Part shown: positions 5,470-5,487 of the stretch, piece after piece
How positions within the stretch are numbered: position 1 is the stretch's first letter
How the letters are laid out: each line of letters opens with the position of its first letter
Assembly (NCBI GenBank): GCA_022571575.1
Contig: JACZXN010000148.1
Span: 1-5,487, forward strand
DNA from: Chloroflexota bacterium
Lineage (GTDB): Bacteria; Chloroflexota; Dehalococcoidia; UBA3495
Direction of reading: 5' to 3'
Length of the DNA stretch: 5,487 nucleotides
Translations under genes and position numbers: made by a program
Notes under the pieces: generated by a model
Told to the model about the DNA's origin: nothing
Seen by the model: the letters and a program-made list of their open reading frames with translations, nothing else
The model's database searches: none

Positions 5470-5487
5470 CCAGTGCCGTAGCCGCCA

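Overview
The window is GC-rich bacterial DNA packed with catabolic enzyme genes. It shows no mobile elements, RNA genes or CRISPR. The coding style is Shine-Dalgarno-led, with three apparent TTG starts among seven genes and a near-consensus sigma70-type promoter. The mix of COG3618-type amidohydrolase, RidA-like protein, alpha/beta hydrolase, split thiamine-diphosphate (ThDP) enzyme and paired CaiB/BaiF CoA-transferases recalls environmental heterotrophs such as SAR202-type Chloroflexota or some Proteobacteria. That taxonomic guess is low-confidence inference; nothing in the window fixes it.

Layout: positions 1-291 (minus strand) hold the first 97 codons of an amidohydrolase that runs off the left edge. 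Positions 292-489 are a divergent control region. It contains a strong rightward promoter (TTGAAG, 16 nt, TATAAT at 415-442), a weaker leftward candidate, and two sets of short direct repeats. Six plus-strand genes follow, with gaps of 63, 35, 78, 0 and 1 nt, so they very probably form one operon: RidA-family protein (490-879), alpha/beta hydrolase (943-1797), ThDP enzyme PYR-domain subunit (1833-2351), ThDP enzyme PP-domain subunit (2430-3020), and two family III CoA-transferase subunits (3021-4250 and 4252-5469). The last 18 bases carry no recognisable feature.

How the genes may work together: the two small ThDP proteins match the two-subunit architecture of sulfopyruvate decarboxylase (ComD/ComE) and phosphonopyruvate decarboxylase-like enzymes, and should together form one 2-oxo-acid decarboxylase or C-C lyase. 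The two CoA-transferase genes look like a catalytic/non-catalytic pair. The downstream protein keeps an Asp at the position of the catalytic Asp169 of formyl-CoA transferase and CaiB, while the upstream protein has Phe there. This pattern suggests a heteromeric transferase of the kind described for benzylsuccinate CoA-transferase BbsEF. The alpha/beta hydrolase, RidA-like protein and divergent amidohydrolase would supply hydrolytic and imine/enamine-processing steps. The substrate cannot be read from the sequence. The combination looks like an uncharacterised degradation pathway for a carboxylic or 2-oxo acid, and it also bears a loose resemblance to the oxalyl-CoA decarboxylase/formyl-CoA transferase partnership.
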